A stretch of DNA of 64,000 nt from VXYL01 sp965243175 (GCA_965243175.1 OZ251532.1:4588001-4652000); one strand, 5' to 3'. Positions 1 to 8,692 are shown, counted from the first letter of the stretch. Numbers and translations: made by a program. The notes: generated by a model from the sequence alone, not told the origin.

Positions 1-567
1 CATTGCGACCTCGCGCAGGTCCGCCACCGCTACCACTTCGTCGAGAAATCCCGCGTCCTTGGCTTCCGCCGGCATGAACAGCGTCGCGCCGATGGCGGCG
101 CGCGCCAGGTGCCGCTTGGAGAGGCGTTCGCGGGCGAGCATCAGGCCGAAGGGCGGCAGGCTCATGCCGATGGAGGTTTCGTTCAGGCCGATGCGGAAAT
201 CGCCGGCCACGCCGACGCGATGGTCGCCGGTGAGCAGGCAGAACGCGCCGAGCGCCACCGCATGGCCAGGAGCGGCGATCACCAGCGGCAGCGGCAGGCC
301 GTAGAGACGCATCATCAGCTTCGAGCCGCCGAGCCGCATGGCGTTGGCCGCGGCCGGGTCGTCGCCGCGAATCACCTTGAGGTCGAAGCCGCCGGAGAGC
401 AGGCCCGGGCGACCGGCGAGCAGCACCGCCTTGGCTTCCTTCTCCGCACGGTCGAGCTGTTCGTTCACCGCGGCGATCATGGCCGGGCCGAAGGCGTTGG
501 CCTTGCCGTCGTCCATGGTGACGACGGCGACGTCGCCATCGAGTTCGTAGCTGGTGGGCGTGCTCAA
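1..567 (-). CDS. Enoyl-CoA hydratase/isomerase (crotonase) family protein, partial
   Basis: The gene reads leftward and its C-terminus is cut off by the window edge; 189 codons are visible. The translation shows crotonase-fold features: an early V-A-V-V-T-M-D-D strand followed by K-A-N-A, a G-R-P-G-L-L-S-G-G-F-D-L-K stretch at the oxyanion-hole/acyl-CoA site, and G-H-A-V-A-L-G-A-F at the second oxyanion glycine. Such proteins hydrate, isomerise or cleave acyl-CoA thioesters in the cytoplasm. The start is TTG at 565-567, overlapping the stop of the preceding TauD gene in a TTGA, so the two are probably translationally coupled. The exact substrate cannot be read from the sequence. Confidence 0.88.
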   Translation of the reverse strand, partial: MSTPTSYELDGDVAVVTMDDGKANAFGPAMIAAVNEQLDRAEKEAKAVLLAGRPGLLSGGFDLKVIRGDDPAAANAMRLGGSKLMMRLYGLPLPLVIAAPGHAVALGAFCLLTGDHRVGVAGDFRIGLNETSIGMSLPPFGLMLARERLSKRHLARAAIGATLFMPAEAKDAGFLDEVVAVADLREVAM

Positions 568-1424
568 GCTGCTGCTCCTTGTTCAAGCGCGCCCGAGTAT
601 GGCGCCAGTTCGCAGCCGTCGATGGTCACGCGGTGCATCAAGCGGCGTTCGCCGGGGTAGTCGTTCAGCGCGTAGTGCCAAGTGGCGCGGTTGTCCCAGA
701 ACGCGACGCTGCCGACGCGCCAGGCGAACCGGCAGGTGTGCTCCGGCCTTGCCGCGACGCGATAGAGGTAGTCGAGCAGCGGGCGGGATTCCAAGTCCGT
801 CCAGCCGTCGAAGCGCAGCGTGAATCCGGGGTTGACGTACAGCGCCGCTCGCCCGGAACGCGGATGGCGGATGATCACCGGATGCACGGCGTCCTGGGTG
901 GCCTTGTCGGCGTTCTCGTAGCGCTCGTCGCCGCGTTCCGCGTACGCGCCACGGGCGCCGAACACGTGGCGGCTCGAATGCACCGCGCGCATCCCTTCGA
1001 GCGTTTCGCGGAGCCCCGGAGAGAGCGCTTCGCACGCTCGGTACATGCTCGCGAACAGCGTGTCGCCGCCTTGGCTCGGCACTTCCAGCGCGTGCAGCAT
1101 GGAGCCGAGGGCGGGAACCTGATCGTAGGAGTGATCCGTATGCCAGCCGCCGCCCACGTTCGTGTCGTGGTGCGGCTCCTTCAGCACCATCGCCACCCGC
1201 GGCTCTTCCGGAACCGGCGTGAAGAAGCGGTTCACGTTGATGGCGCCGAAGCGCTCGGCGGCAGCGAGTTGGCGTTCCGGGGCAAGCGACTGGTCGCGGA
1301 AGAAGACGACGCCGTGCTCCGCCTGGGCATCGGACACCGCCTCCACCTCGACATCGGACATGGCGTTCAAGTCCACGCCTTGGACTTCGGCCCCGCAGCC
1401 GCCGTTGAGTGGCACGATTTTCAT
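564..1424 (-). CDS. TauD/TfdA-family Fe(II)/2-oxoglutarate dioxygenase
   Basis: This 286-residue protein is close to the usual TauD length. It carries the 2-His-1-Asp iron triad: H-T-D-H-S gives the HxD pair, and the distal His lies in W-H-Y-A-L-N-D-Y. The Arg for 2-oxoglutarate follows in G-E-R-R-L-M-H-R. Family members hydroxylate small substrates such as taurine, phenoxyacetates or sulfate esters, using 2-oxoglutarate and oxygen. The ATG at 1422-1424 follows GGGAGA, so the open frame upstream of it is not used. It lies 29 bp downstream of a second TauD gene and overlaps the crotonase gene, so the three form one operon. Substrate unknown. Confidence 0.93.
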   Translation of the reverse strand: MKIVPLNGGCGAEVQGVDLNAMSDVEVEAVSDAQAEHGVVFFRDQSLAPERQLAAAERFGAINVNRFFTPVPEEPRVAMVLKEPHHDTNVGGGWHTDHSYDQVPALGSMLHALEVPSQGGDTLFASMYRACEALSPGLRETLEGMRAVHSSRHVFGARGAYAERGDERYENADKATQDAVHPVIIRHPRSGRAALYVNPGFTLRFDGWTDLESRPLLDYLYRVAARPEHTCRFAWRVGSVAFWDNRATWHYALNDYPGERRLMHRVTIDGCELAPYSGALEQGAAA

Positions 1425-1453
1425 GGCATCTCCCTTCGCAAAGCGCTGCCCGT

Positions 1454-2353
1454 TCAACCGGCGGCGCGAATCTCCTCCGGCTCGAATCCTTCCGCCAACG
1501 GGTCGGCGACGGTGGGCGCCATCTCCGTCGCCGGATCGCCGGAAACGCGCGAACTCTGCAACACCCGCGGCTGCGTGGTGTCGTAGGGGGCCGCTCGGTG
1601 CATGATGCAGCGGTTGTCCCACACCGCCAGATCGCCCACCTGCCAGCTATGGCTGTAGATGCGCGGCGGCTGGCATGCCCACGTCATGAGGTCGGCGATG
1701 AACCGCTCCGACTCGGCGGCGTCCATGCCGGGGATGCCGTAGGCGTGGCGGCCAGCGTAGATGGCCTTGCGGCCGGTCTCCGGGTGCCGCTTCACCATCG
1801 GCCGCAGCGGCGCGCCCTTGGTGTGGAAGCCGTAGAGCTGGTCGGTCTTGTGGACGAAGCCGATCTGCTTCTGCGAGCGATACAGCGAGTGGTACGCCGA
1901 GAGCCCTTCGAGCTTGGCTCGCGTGGCCGCGTCGAGTTCGTCCCAGGCGGCGCGCATGTCCGCGAACTCGGTCTGCCCGCCCACCGGCGGCACCTTCAGC
2001 GCCGAGAGCATCCCGGCCTTGGCGGCCAGCGGCATGTAGGTGCTGTCGATGTGCCAGCCCTCGTTGCCCCGCTGCAGGCGAAAGCCCTCGTCCTTGGCGG
2101 TGGCGATGCTGCCGTCGCGCCGTTCGTTGGAGATGCGCCCGGTGGCCGCCCCCTCCATGCGGTCGCCGAAACGATGCGCGAACCGCCCTTGCGCCTCCTT
2201 GCTCAGATGCTGCCCCGGAAACACCAGCACCCCGTAGCGCAGAAACGCCGCGTGGATGTGGCCCCAGGTCTCGTCGTCCACGTCGTTGAGATCGACATCG
2301 GTGACCACCGCGCCAAGCGTGGCGTCGATGGCCTTGAACGTGGGTTTGGTCAT
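1454..2353 (-). CDS. TauD/TfdA-family Fe(II)/2-oxoglutarate dioxygenase (second copy)
   Basis: The product has 299 residues. It contains G-W-H-I-D-S for the HxD iron ligands and a distal His in N-R-C-I-M-H-R-A-A-P-Y-D, followed by the Arg in Q-P-R-V-L. It is a diverged paralogue of the next gene, not a recent copy. The ATG at 2351-2353 sits behind a strong GGAGGGG ribosome-binding site, which excludes the longer upstream frame. It is the first gene of the dioxygenase-dioxygenase-crotonase operon, which suggests oxidative attack on a substrate whose product is handled as a CoA thioester. The substrate is not determinable here. Confidence 0.93.
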   Translation of the reverse strand: MTKPTFKAIDATLGAVVTDVDLNDVDDETWGHIHAAFLRYGVLVFPGQHLSKEAQGRFAHRFGDRMEGAATGRISNERRDGSIATAKDEGFRLQRGNEGWHIDSTYMPLAAKAGMLSALKVPPVGGQTEFADMRAAWDELDAATRAKLEGLSAYHSLYRSQKQIGFVHKTDQLYGFHTKGAPLRPMVKRHPETGRKAIYAGRHAYGIPGMDAAESERFIADLMTWACQPPRIYSHSWQVGDLAVWDNRCIMHRAAPYDTTQPRVLQSSRVSGDPATEMAPTVADPLAEGFEPEEIRAAG

Positions 2354-2396
2354 CGCCCCTCCCGTCGTAGCTTGCCTGTCTTCCGTTGCGCGAAGC

Positions 2397-3716
2397 CTAG
2401 CGCACTTGAACGGCGAAGTCCGGCTCGCTCGCCGCGTCGCGTTCGAGATAGCCGTTGTTGGCCAACAGCGAAGCGACCGTCCATGCGGAGACCTCGAAGT
2501 GGTCCGCCGCCGTTTGCTGGCGGTTTTCGTCCGCAAGGTCGTCCAAGTGCTTCACCAGAGCGTCGATGGGGCAGAGCAGTTCGGCGGCGAAAGCGCGCTG
2601 CATCTTCTGGCGATAGGTGAAAGCTGCGGTTGCCGGGCGCAACGGCTCCCCGCCGTTCACGATCAAGCGGTCGCCAAGCAGCCGCGCGGCCTCGAATCGT
2701 CTGCCGGTACGCCAGTTCGACCGCAGCACGACTCGGTCCGCGCTGCCGACGTTGAGGGCGAAGGCGATGCCAGCGTCCGCCTTCGGGCGCCGTTGCAGCG
2801 CGTTTCGACCGATGGCGCACAGCTCCGCGAGTCGTTTGTCCGCCAAGGGGCCATCGCCGAGAGCTTCGCGTTTTCGGAGTCGGCGAGCGGCATCGACGCC
2901 GACTTGCCACGGCGGCTTTGCGTCGCCATAACCGACGCCGCGGATTCGCCGCGGACTGTCGGCAGGGCGCGATGGGTGGCCGCACTGCTTGGCGGCGTCT
3001 TGGAACCGCTCGGCGGACATCGACGTGTCCGCAGCGACTTCCGCCATCGCCTCTTGGCCGAGCGACGTGCCGGCATCGAAGATCGCCTCGACGGCGTTCG
3101 GATCCGCGCCATCGATGTCGAAGCCGAGCCGCGCTTCGATCTTCCTGTACGCCGTCAACTCCGCATCGTCGCGTTCCTCGCGCAGTTCGGCGCTCATCCG
3201 GGCGAGGTCGGTTTGGCCAAGGCCGCCCTTGTCGAGGCGAGCGAGAACGTCTTCGAAGAACGCGTCCACGCCCTGCTCCCAAGCTGTCGCCGGAACCGCC
3301 GCGCCACGGCCACCGAGATAGCGGAGCGGCTCCGCCGGCGCGTCCGACGACGGTTCGGAGCGAAGGACCATCCGCGTGCCGTCCGAAACGAACGTGACGT
3401 TCGGCCACAGCCAACCGCCGCCGATGCCGCCTAGGCAATGAGCCCTCTGCCAACCGAGTTCGCCTGCCTGTGCGGTACCGAGACGCGCCGGTTCCCAGCG
3501 CAGACGCCACCAGTGCCATGCAAGCCACTCGGCCAAGTGGTAAGCGGAGAGTGTGCCGCCCCGCCTCAGCCTAGCGCTGCGTTCGTCCACCGCTTCGGTC
3601 ATGAGCGTTCCCGCGGCGACGATCTCGATGTCGCTCAGCGTCAGGCCGTCCTCCAAGGGCTCGTCCTCAAGGACGCCTTGGCCAAGCTCGCCCCGCCAAG
3701 CGGCGTTGAACTTCAT
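2397..3716 (-). CDS. Uncharacterised protein with inactive-looking ImmA/IrrE-like C-terminus
   Basis: The protein has 439 residues from the ATG at 3714-3716, which overlaps the stop of the upstream broken gene as ATGA; a longer start at 3737 is possible. Most of it is unfamiliar, with a Trp-rich patch (A-E-W-L-A-W-H-W-W-R-L-R-W) near residue 70. The last 90 residues resemble the end of ImmA/IrrE metallopeptidases: F-A-A-E-L-L-C-P, then D-H-F-E-V-S-A-W-T-V-A-S-L-L and G-Y-L. Where the family has R-F-T-x-A-H-E-x-G-H, this protein reads R-F-E-A-A-R-L-L-G-D, so the zinc motif HExxH is absent. It may be a regulator or substrate sensor that has lost protease activity. The role is unknown. Confidence 0.7.
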   Translation of the reverse strand: MKFNAAWRGELGQGVLEDEPLEDGLTLSDIEIVAAGTLMTEAVDERSARLRRGGTLSAYHLAEWLAWHWWRLRWEPARLGTAQAGELGWQRAHCLGGIGGGWLWPNVTFVSDGTRMVLRSEPSSDAPAEPLRYLGGRGAAVPATAWEQGVDAFFEDVLARLDKGGLGQTDLARMSAELREERDDAELTAYRKIEARLGFDIDGADPNAVEAIFDAGTSLGQEAMAEVAADTSMSAERFQDAAKQCGHPSRPADSPRRIRGVGYGDAKPPWQVGVDAARRLRKREALGDGPLADKRLAELCAIGRNALQRRPKADAGIAFALNVGSADRVVLRSNWRTGRRFEAARLLGDRLIVNGGEPLRPATAAFTYRQKMQRAFAAELLCPIDALVKHLDDLADENRQQTAADHFEVSAWTVASLLANNGYLERDAASEPDFAVQVR

Positions 3717-4203
3717 GACCATTTCCGCTTCTCCCATTCGAGCAGGACATGGCGCGTGAACGCCTCGGCCATCTTCATCGGATAGCCGTGGTATTGCCCG
3801 CTCTCGCGATTGCAGAGCCCTCAGCCGGGGAGCGCGAGGGGCCAGCCCCTCGCATGAAAGAGCAGGCCTCGTAGGCCGTTCCGTCGCAATCGACGGCCCA
3901 GACGTTGCGCGGCCACGCGCCCTGCTTGTTCGCGCTCACCATTCCGCGGCGGAAGCCGGTACGCAAGAGCTTGAGCGCGTCTGGATAGCGACCATCGCAC
4001 CAACTGCAAATGGTCTTGTCTGGACGCGGCATCGGTGCCGAGCCGCCATCGGGCACTGCCCTGTGGTAGCTGCTCGATGCGTAGCGGGCATCCGATGCCA
4101 TCTGCTCAAGCGCTTCTCGGGAATGCGCGCCGGCTTCGGCGATGCTGGTTTTCCGCTTTGTTCGGGTCTTCCTCTGTGCTCGTCTCATCCGTGGTGCCTC
4201 CAT
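3713..4203 (-). pseudogene. Frameshifted small conserved protein with C-S-W-C motif
   Basis: The frame starts at 4203 and is open for 142 codons. It contains C-S-W-C-D-G-R-Y-P-D-A-L-K-L-L and R-G-M-V-S-A-N-K-Q-G, then N-V-W-A-V-D-C-D-G-T-A-Y-E-A. After that its last 30 residues look unnatural. A sensible continuation, C-N-R-E-S-G-Q-Y-H-G-Y-P-M-K-M-A-E-A-F, lies in another frame and runs to a TGA at 3713-3715 that overlaps the ATG of the next gene. Between the two frames is a short insert containing the perfect palindrome at 3834-3853. I infer one original gene of about 150 codons, coupled to the 439-residue gene and broken by a small palindromic insertion. The function is not recognised. Confidence 0.6.
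3834..3853. repeat. REP-like palindrome inside a broken gene
   Basis: GCGAGGGG and CCCCTCGC form a perfect 8-bp stem around a 4-base loop. It lies exactly where the reading frame of the small C-S-W-C gene stops making sense. A 5-base GCTCT occurs on both sides of the insert (minus strand), which could be a duplication. No second copy was noticed in the window, so membership of a repeat family is inferred. Confidence 0.45.
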
Positions 4204-4290
4204 GACGCTTGTTCGATCCTAAGCCAAGGAGTCGGGCGGGTCTTGAGCAGATCGCCTACAGGAGCGTCGGGCTTTTTCCGGCGATCTCCG

Positions 4291-6099
4291 TCATCCCGCC
4301 ACCTCGAACAAGGCCGCCAGCTGCTCCGTGATGGCGCCGCCGAGTTGCTCCGCGTCGGTGATGGTGACGGCGCGCTTGTAGTGGTGGGTGACGTCGTGGC
4401 CGATGCCGATGGCGATGAGTTCCACCGGCGAGTGGTCTTCGATGGTTTCGATGGCGTACTTGAGGTGCTGCTCCAAGTAGCTGCTAGGGTTGACCAGGAG
4501 CGTGGAGTTGTCCACCGGCAGGCCGTCCGAGATGACCATCAGCACCTTGCGCTGCTCGTGGCGGACGACGAGGCGGTTGTGCGCCCAGATCAGCGCTTCG
4601 CCGTCGATGTTCTCCTTGAGCAGTTCTTCGCGCATCATCAGGCCGAGATTGCGGCGGGCGTGGCGCCACGGGTCGTCGGCGGCCTTGTAGACGATGTGGC
4701 GCAGGTCGTTGAGGCGGCCTGGGTTGGTCGGCTTGCCGGCGTTGATCCACTCTTCCCGGGACTGGCCGCCGCGCCAGGCGCGGGTGGTGAAGCCGAGGAT
4801 CTCCACGCGCACGGAGCAGCGTTCGAGGGTGCGCCCCAGAATGTCGCCGCACACCGCGGCGATGGTGATCGAGCGGCCGCGCATGGAGCCGGAACTGTCG
4901 ATCAGCATCGTCACCACGGTGTCGCGGAACTCGACTTCCTTCTCCTGCTTGAAGGCGAGCGGATTCATCGGATCGACCACCACTTGCGGCAAGCGCGAGG
5001 TGTCGAGGATTCCTTCGTCGAGGTCGAAATCCCAGGAGCGGTTCTGCTTGGCGAGCAGGCGGCGCTGCAGGCGGTTGGCGAGCTTCGACGTGGCGTGCTG
5101 CAACGAGAGCAGCTGCTGATCCAGGAGCTGGCGCAAGCGCAGCAGTTCCTCCGCATCGCAGAGCTCCTCGGCCTTCACCACTTCGTCGAACTCTTCGGTG
5201 AAGGCGCCGTAGTTGAAGTCCACGCGAATGCGCCCGGCGTCGTCCGGCAGGAAGTTCGGCGATTCCTCCGGTTCGCTCTCCGCGCCGAGTTCGGAGAGGT
5301 CGAAGTCCGCGTCCATTTCGACCACCGTGCTCTCGCCTTCGCCGTCTTCGTCGCCGAGCGAATCTTCGTCGAGGGTCACGTCCTCCGGCGCGAACTCGGC
5401 GTCCGGTTCGGCACCGTCCTCCACGGTCTCCACGTCCTGCTCGCTGTCCTGGTACTCCGGCTGCTCTTCGAGATCGGCGGCGAAGCCGAGGTCGGCCAGA
5501 ATCGAACGGCAGCGCCCGGCGAACTCGCGTTGGTCGTGGATGCAGTCGGTGAGCGTGGCGATGTGTTCGCCGGCGCGTTCCTCCACGAAATCGCGCCAGA
5601 ACCGTACGACGTTCTCCGCCGAAGGCGGCAATGCGCGTCCGGTCAGGCGCTGGCGGACGATCAAGCCGACGGCCACGCTCAACGGCGCCTCGGTTTCCGC
5701 GGTCACGGTGTCGAAGGCCGCCTGCTTGCAGACCGCTTCCAGCGCCGCTTCGAGGTTGCGCGCCACGCCTTCCATGCGCAGCGAGCCGATGGACGCGACG
5801 CGGGCGTCCTCCACCCACTCGAACATCTCCTGGGCCGGGCCGCTCCGAGGCGAGCTGCGGGCGTGGACGGCGTCGTCGTGGTAGCGGAGCTTCAGCGCGT
5901 ACTCGTCGCCGATGCCGCGGATGGCGTTCAGTTCCTGCTCGCTGCACCCCAGATTCGGCAGCGGCACGTGGATGCTCGCCCCGCGCAGCCCAGCGGCGCC
6001 TTTGCCGAAGGTGACTTCGAGCTCGTCGTTCTCGGCGATGGCGCGCAGCGTCGCGGTGGTGGCGCGCTTGTAGACCTCGAACGGTTCGTCGCGATCCAT
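4291..6099 (-). CDS. cobT: Cobaltochelatase subunit CobT (VWA-domain protein)
   Basis: The product has 602 residues from the ATG at 6099; a GTG one codon earlier is possible. It has the CobT layout: an N-terminal conserved region (F-E-V-Y-K-R-A-T-T-A-T-L-R-A-I), a long acidic middle part rich in Glu and Asp (about residues 210-290), and a C-terminal von Willebrand A domain with the MIDAS motif D-S-S-G-S-M. With CobS it forms the AAA+ chaperone complex that drives CobN-mediated cobalt insertion into the corrin ring. No cobN is in the window. In some bacteria CobST pairs exist without cobalamin synthesis, so another metal-insertion or remodelling role is possible. cobS lies 25 bp upstream in the same operon. 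Confidence 0.93.
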   Translation of the reverse strand: MDRDEPFEVYKRATTATLRAIAENDELEVTFGKGAAGLRGASIHVPLPNLGCSEQELNAIRGIGDEYALKLRYHDDAVHARSSPRSGPAQEMFEWVEDARVASIGSLRMEGVARNLEAALEAVCKQAAFDTVTAETEAPLSVAVGLIVRQRLTGRALPPSAENVVRFWRDFVEERAGEHIATLTDCIHDQREFAGRCRSILADLGFAADLEEQPEYQDSEQDVETVEDGAEPDAEFAPEDVTLDEDSLGDEDGEGESTVVEMDADFDLSELGAESEPEESPNFLPDDAGRIRVDFNYGAFTEEFDEVVKAEELCDAEELLRLRQLLDQQLLSLQHATSKLANRLQRRLLAKQNRSWDFDLDEGILDTSRLPQVVVDPMNPLAFKQEKEVEFRDTVVTMLIDSSGSMRGRSITIAAVCGDILGRTLERCSVRVEILGFTTRAWRGGQSREEWINAGKPTNPGRLNDLRHIVYKAADDPWRHARRNLGLMMREELLKENIDGEALIWAHNRLVVRHEQRKVLMVISDGLPVDNSTLLVNPSSYLEQHLKYAIETIEDHSPVELIAIGIGHDVTHHYKRAVTITDAEQLGGAITEQLAALFEVAG

Positions 6100-6124
6100 C
6101 ACGGCTCTGGCATCCGCAGTTCGG

Positions 6125-7132
6125 TCACGCCTTCAACGCGATGCCGCGCGTGGCGTCGCCCAAGTCCTCGCCCATGCAGCGCTGGAAGTACTCGGCGACG
6201 ATGGGCCGTTCGAGTTCGTCGCACTTGTTGAGGAACGAGACGCGGAAGCCGAACGCGACGTCGTTGAAGATGTCCGCGTTCTCCGCCCAGGTGAGCACCG
6301 TGCGCGGCGACATCACCACCGAAACATCGCCGTTGACGAAGCCTTTGCGGGTCAAATCCGCCACCGCCACCATGTTCGAGATCATGCGTCGGCCTTCGTC
6401 CGCGCTCTGCCATGCCTTGGCCTTGCCGTAGACGATGTCCACTTCCATGTCGTGCGGCAGGTAGTTCAGCGTGGTGACGATGTTCCAGCGGTCCATCTGC
6501 CCCTGGTTGATCTGCTGCGTGCCGTGGTACAGGCCGGTGGTGTCGCCGAGGCCGACGGTGTTGGTGGTGGAGAAGAGCCGAAACGCGTCGTGCGGGCGAA
6601 CGATGCGGTTCTGGTCGAGCAGCGTCAGCTTGCCTTCCACTTCCAGCACGCGCTGGATCACGAACATCACGTCCGGCCGCCCGGCGTCGTATTCGTCGAA
6701 CACCAGCGCGGTGGGATGCTGCAACGCCCAGGGCAGGATGCCTTCCTTGAAGGCGGTGATCTGCTTGCCGTCCTCGATGACGATGGCGTCCTTGCCCACG
6801 AGGTCGATGCGGCTGATGTGGCTGTCCAGGTTGACGCGCACGCACGGCCAGTTCAGGCGCGCCGCCACCTGCTCGATGTGCGTGGACTTGCCCGTGCCGT
6901 GGTAGCCCTGGATCATCACGCGGCGGTTGTGCGCGAAGCCGGCGAGGATCGCCAGCGTCGTGTCCGGGTCGAAACGGTAGTCGTCGTCGATCACCGGCAC
7001 GTGCTCGGTGCGGTAGCTGAAGGCCGGCACGGCCAAGTCTTGATCAAGGCCGAACTGTTCGCGCACACTGACCGTGGTGTCCGGCAGCATGTCGGGCGAC
7101 AGCGACGAGTCGTGGACGTTCATGCTTGGCAT
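6125..7132 (-). CDS. cobS: Cobaltochelatase subunit CobS (MoxR-type AAA+ ATPase)
   Basis: The product has 335 residues from the chosen ATG at 7132; starts at 7180 or 7123 cannot be excluded because no ribosome-binding site is convincing. It shows Walker A G-Y-H-G-T-G-K-S-T, Walker B-like A-L-V-F-D-E-Y-D-A-G, and the sensor region L-F-S-T-T-N-T-V-G-L-G-D. It matches CobS throughout and forms hexamers with CobT to power cobalt chelation. It is the first gene of the cobS-cobT operon and is transcribed divergently from the histidine phosphatase gene, with 71 bp between the starts. Confidence 0.94.
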   Translation of the reverse strand: MPSMNVHDSSLSPDMLPDTTVSVREQFGLDQDLAVPAFSYRTEHVPVIDDDYRFDPDTTLAILAGFAHNRRVMIQGYHGTGKSTHIEQVAARLNWPCVRVNLDSHISRIDLVGKDAIVIEDGKQITAFKEGILPWALQHPTALVFDEYDAGRPDVMFVIQRVLEVEGKLTLLDQNRIVRPHDAFRLFSTTNTVGLGDTTGLYHGTQQINQGQMDRWNIVTTLNYLPHDMEVDIVYGKAKAWQSADEGRRMISNMVAVADLTRKGFVNGDVSVVMSPRTVLTWAENADIFNDVAFGFRVSFLNKCDELERPIVAEYFQRCMGEDLGDATRGIALKA

Positions 7133-7203
7133 CTCGGCTGCTTGCGGCCCGCCAAGACGCGACGGGCACAAGCGCACCATTGTAAAGCAAGGAAGCCGAC
7201 CTC

Positions 7204-7758
7204 ATGCCAACCGTGTACATGGTGCGCCACGGGCGCGCCGCGGCAAGTTTCGCCAACCACCGCGACCCCGGCCTCGACGACGTGGGCCGTCGCCAGGCCG
7301 CCGCCACCGCAGCCGCTCTGGACGCCGAACTCGCCGCGCCGATCCCGATCCGCACCAGCCCCTTGGCGCGCGCCCAGGAGACCGCCGCCGCGCTCACCGC
7401 GCGCTGGGGTTCCGAAGCGACCATCGAGCCGCGCATCGCCGAAATCCCCGCGCCGATCGAAGACCTCCGCGAACGCACCGTCTGGCTGCGCAAGGTCATG
7501 GCCGGCCCGTGGACTGCGCTGTCCGAGGACCTGCTGCGCTGGCGCCAGGAGATGATCGACTGCGTCCTCGGCTTCGAGACGGACACGGTCGCCTTCTGCC
7601 ACTTCGTCGCCATCAACGTGATCGTCGGCGCAGCCACCGGCGACGACCGCCTCATCGCCTTCCGCCCGGACAACGGCTCCGTCACCCGCTTCTCCACCGA
7701 TGGCGGCGAACTGACCCTCCTCGAACTCGGCAACGAAGCCAGCACGCGGGTGAACTGA
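7204..7758 (+). CDS. Histidine phosphatase (phosphoglycerate-mutase-like) family protein
   Basis: The protein has 184 residues, and its ATG is preceded by AAGGAA. The catalytic R-H-G motif is at residues 8-10 (Y-M-V-R-H-G-R-A). A later F-C-H-F supplies the second active-site His, replacing the usual G-H-G-G style motif. The family dephosphorylates sugar phosphates, nucleotides or phosphoproteins through a phosphohistidine. In several bacteria such a phosphatase acts in the alpha-ribazole step of cobalamin synthesis. The divergent position next to cobST makes that worth noting, but the sequence alone does not show it. Confidence 0.88.
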   Translation: MPTVYMVRHGRAAASFANHRDPGLDDVGRRQAAATAAALDAELAAPIPIRTSPLARAQETAAALTARWGSEATIEPRIAEIPAPIEDLRERTVWLRKVMAGPWTALSEDLLRWRQEMIDCVLGFETDTVAFCHFVAINVIVGAATGDDRLIAFRPDNGSVTRFSTDGGELTLLELGNEASTRVN

Positions 7759-7841
7759 GGGCGCTGGTCGCCACGTGACGTGCCCGTTGACGCCTGCCGA
7801 GGCGGAAACTAGGATTCAGTAGACGAGTCGAGAGGGAGAGG

Positions 7842-8063
7842 ATGCGCTACATGGAAAAGCCGAGGTGGTGGCGACGGTTGTTCCCAGCGCCGCTGGTTCA
7901 TGTGCCGTCGGAGGCTGAACTGGATCGGGATCGCGATCGGCTGGCGAGAGAGATCGTGATGCAGTACGCGGAAGGCAGCACGCTGCTTGGCGAGGGCAAG
8001 TTCGAGATCACTGGCGACCTGCTGGCGGAGGACGTGGACCAAGCGGGGGCTGGGCATCGGTGA
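7842..8063 (+). CDS. Small uncharacterised protein, coupled to next gene
   Basis: The product has 73 residues starting M-R-Y-M-E-K-P-R-W-W-R-R-L, with a GGGAGAGG just upstream of the ATG. It has a basic aromatic N-terminus and a helical charged middle part; there is no signal peptide or known motif. Its TGA overlaps the GTG start of the following gene (GTGA at 8060-8063), which supports both being real genes translated together. Function unknown. Confidence 0.6.
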   Translation: MRYMEKPRWWRRLFPAPLVHVPSEAELDRDRDRLAREIVMQYAEGSTLLGEGKFEITGDLLAEDVDQAGAGHR

Positions 8064-8668
8064 TCGTAGGGGGACCTTACGGGCACGACATTCAGCAGAT
8101 CCAGCGTCTCTACAACACCGCAGAGGCGGATCTGAAGAATGTCGGCCGCATCGAGCACTCGCTGATCGTAACAGGTGTCAATCAGTGCCGATACGTGGGC
8201 CAACACCTCCTGAGGGCCCTCGTGGCTGACGACGACGAGCGGATCCGCAGCGAACTAGACGCAGCAAAGAAGCATGCGCAGCGTGCCATCTACGACATCA
8301 ACGACTCCGCGATCCAGTTCTACATCCAGCAGATCGACGACCTTCGGTACCGCCACTTCCCGACAGTCGACTTTGCGTCGGTCGTGCCCGACTACAGCGA
8401 CGTAGTCGCAACGCTCGCCAAGGCGCGGAGTTTGGTCGAGATCACTCGCGAAGCGTTGGAGGATCGGGAGAAGTACTACCAAGAGGTGCGAAGCGCTGTC
8501 GCCTCGCTCCGCGAGGTGGACGGCATCCTCTCGGAACACCGACCAGATTTGGTGCGTGCCGTGCAGCGAGAGAACCGCAAGAAAGTGATCGCGTGGGTTG
8601 GGATAGGCGTCACGGCGCTGGCGGCCCCGTTGTCGGCCCTGATCTGGGCCGCTTCTAGGCTACTCTGA
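8060..8668 (+). CDS. Uncharacterised helical protein with C-terminal membrane anchor
   Basis: The product has 202 residues with a GTG start overlapping the upstream stop. Most of the protein is predicted helical and charged. A single hydrophobic stretch near residues 178-200 (W-V-G-I-G-V-T-A-L-A-A-P-L-S-A-L-I-W) follows a basic R-E-N-R-K-K, so it looks tail-anchored in the inner membrane with a cytoplasmic helical body. No family is recognised. Coupling to the 73-residue gene suggests the two work together. Confidence 0.65.
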   Translation: MIVGGPYGHDIQQIQRLYNTAEADLKNVGRIEHSLIVTGVNQCRYVGQHLLRALVADDDERIRSELDAAKKHAQRAIYDINDSAIQFYIQQIDDLRYRHFPTVDFASVVPDYSDVVATLAKARSLVEITREALEDREKYYQEVRSAVASLREVDGILSEHRPDLVRAVQRENRKKVIAWVGIGVTALAAPLSALIWAASRLL

Positions 8669-8692
8669 CGCCATCCAAGAGGACTATCTGCC

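Noticed and set aside
4063..6231. A 722-codon plus-strand frame opposite cobT
   Set aside because: It is antisense to a clear CobT gene and has shadow-like composition.
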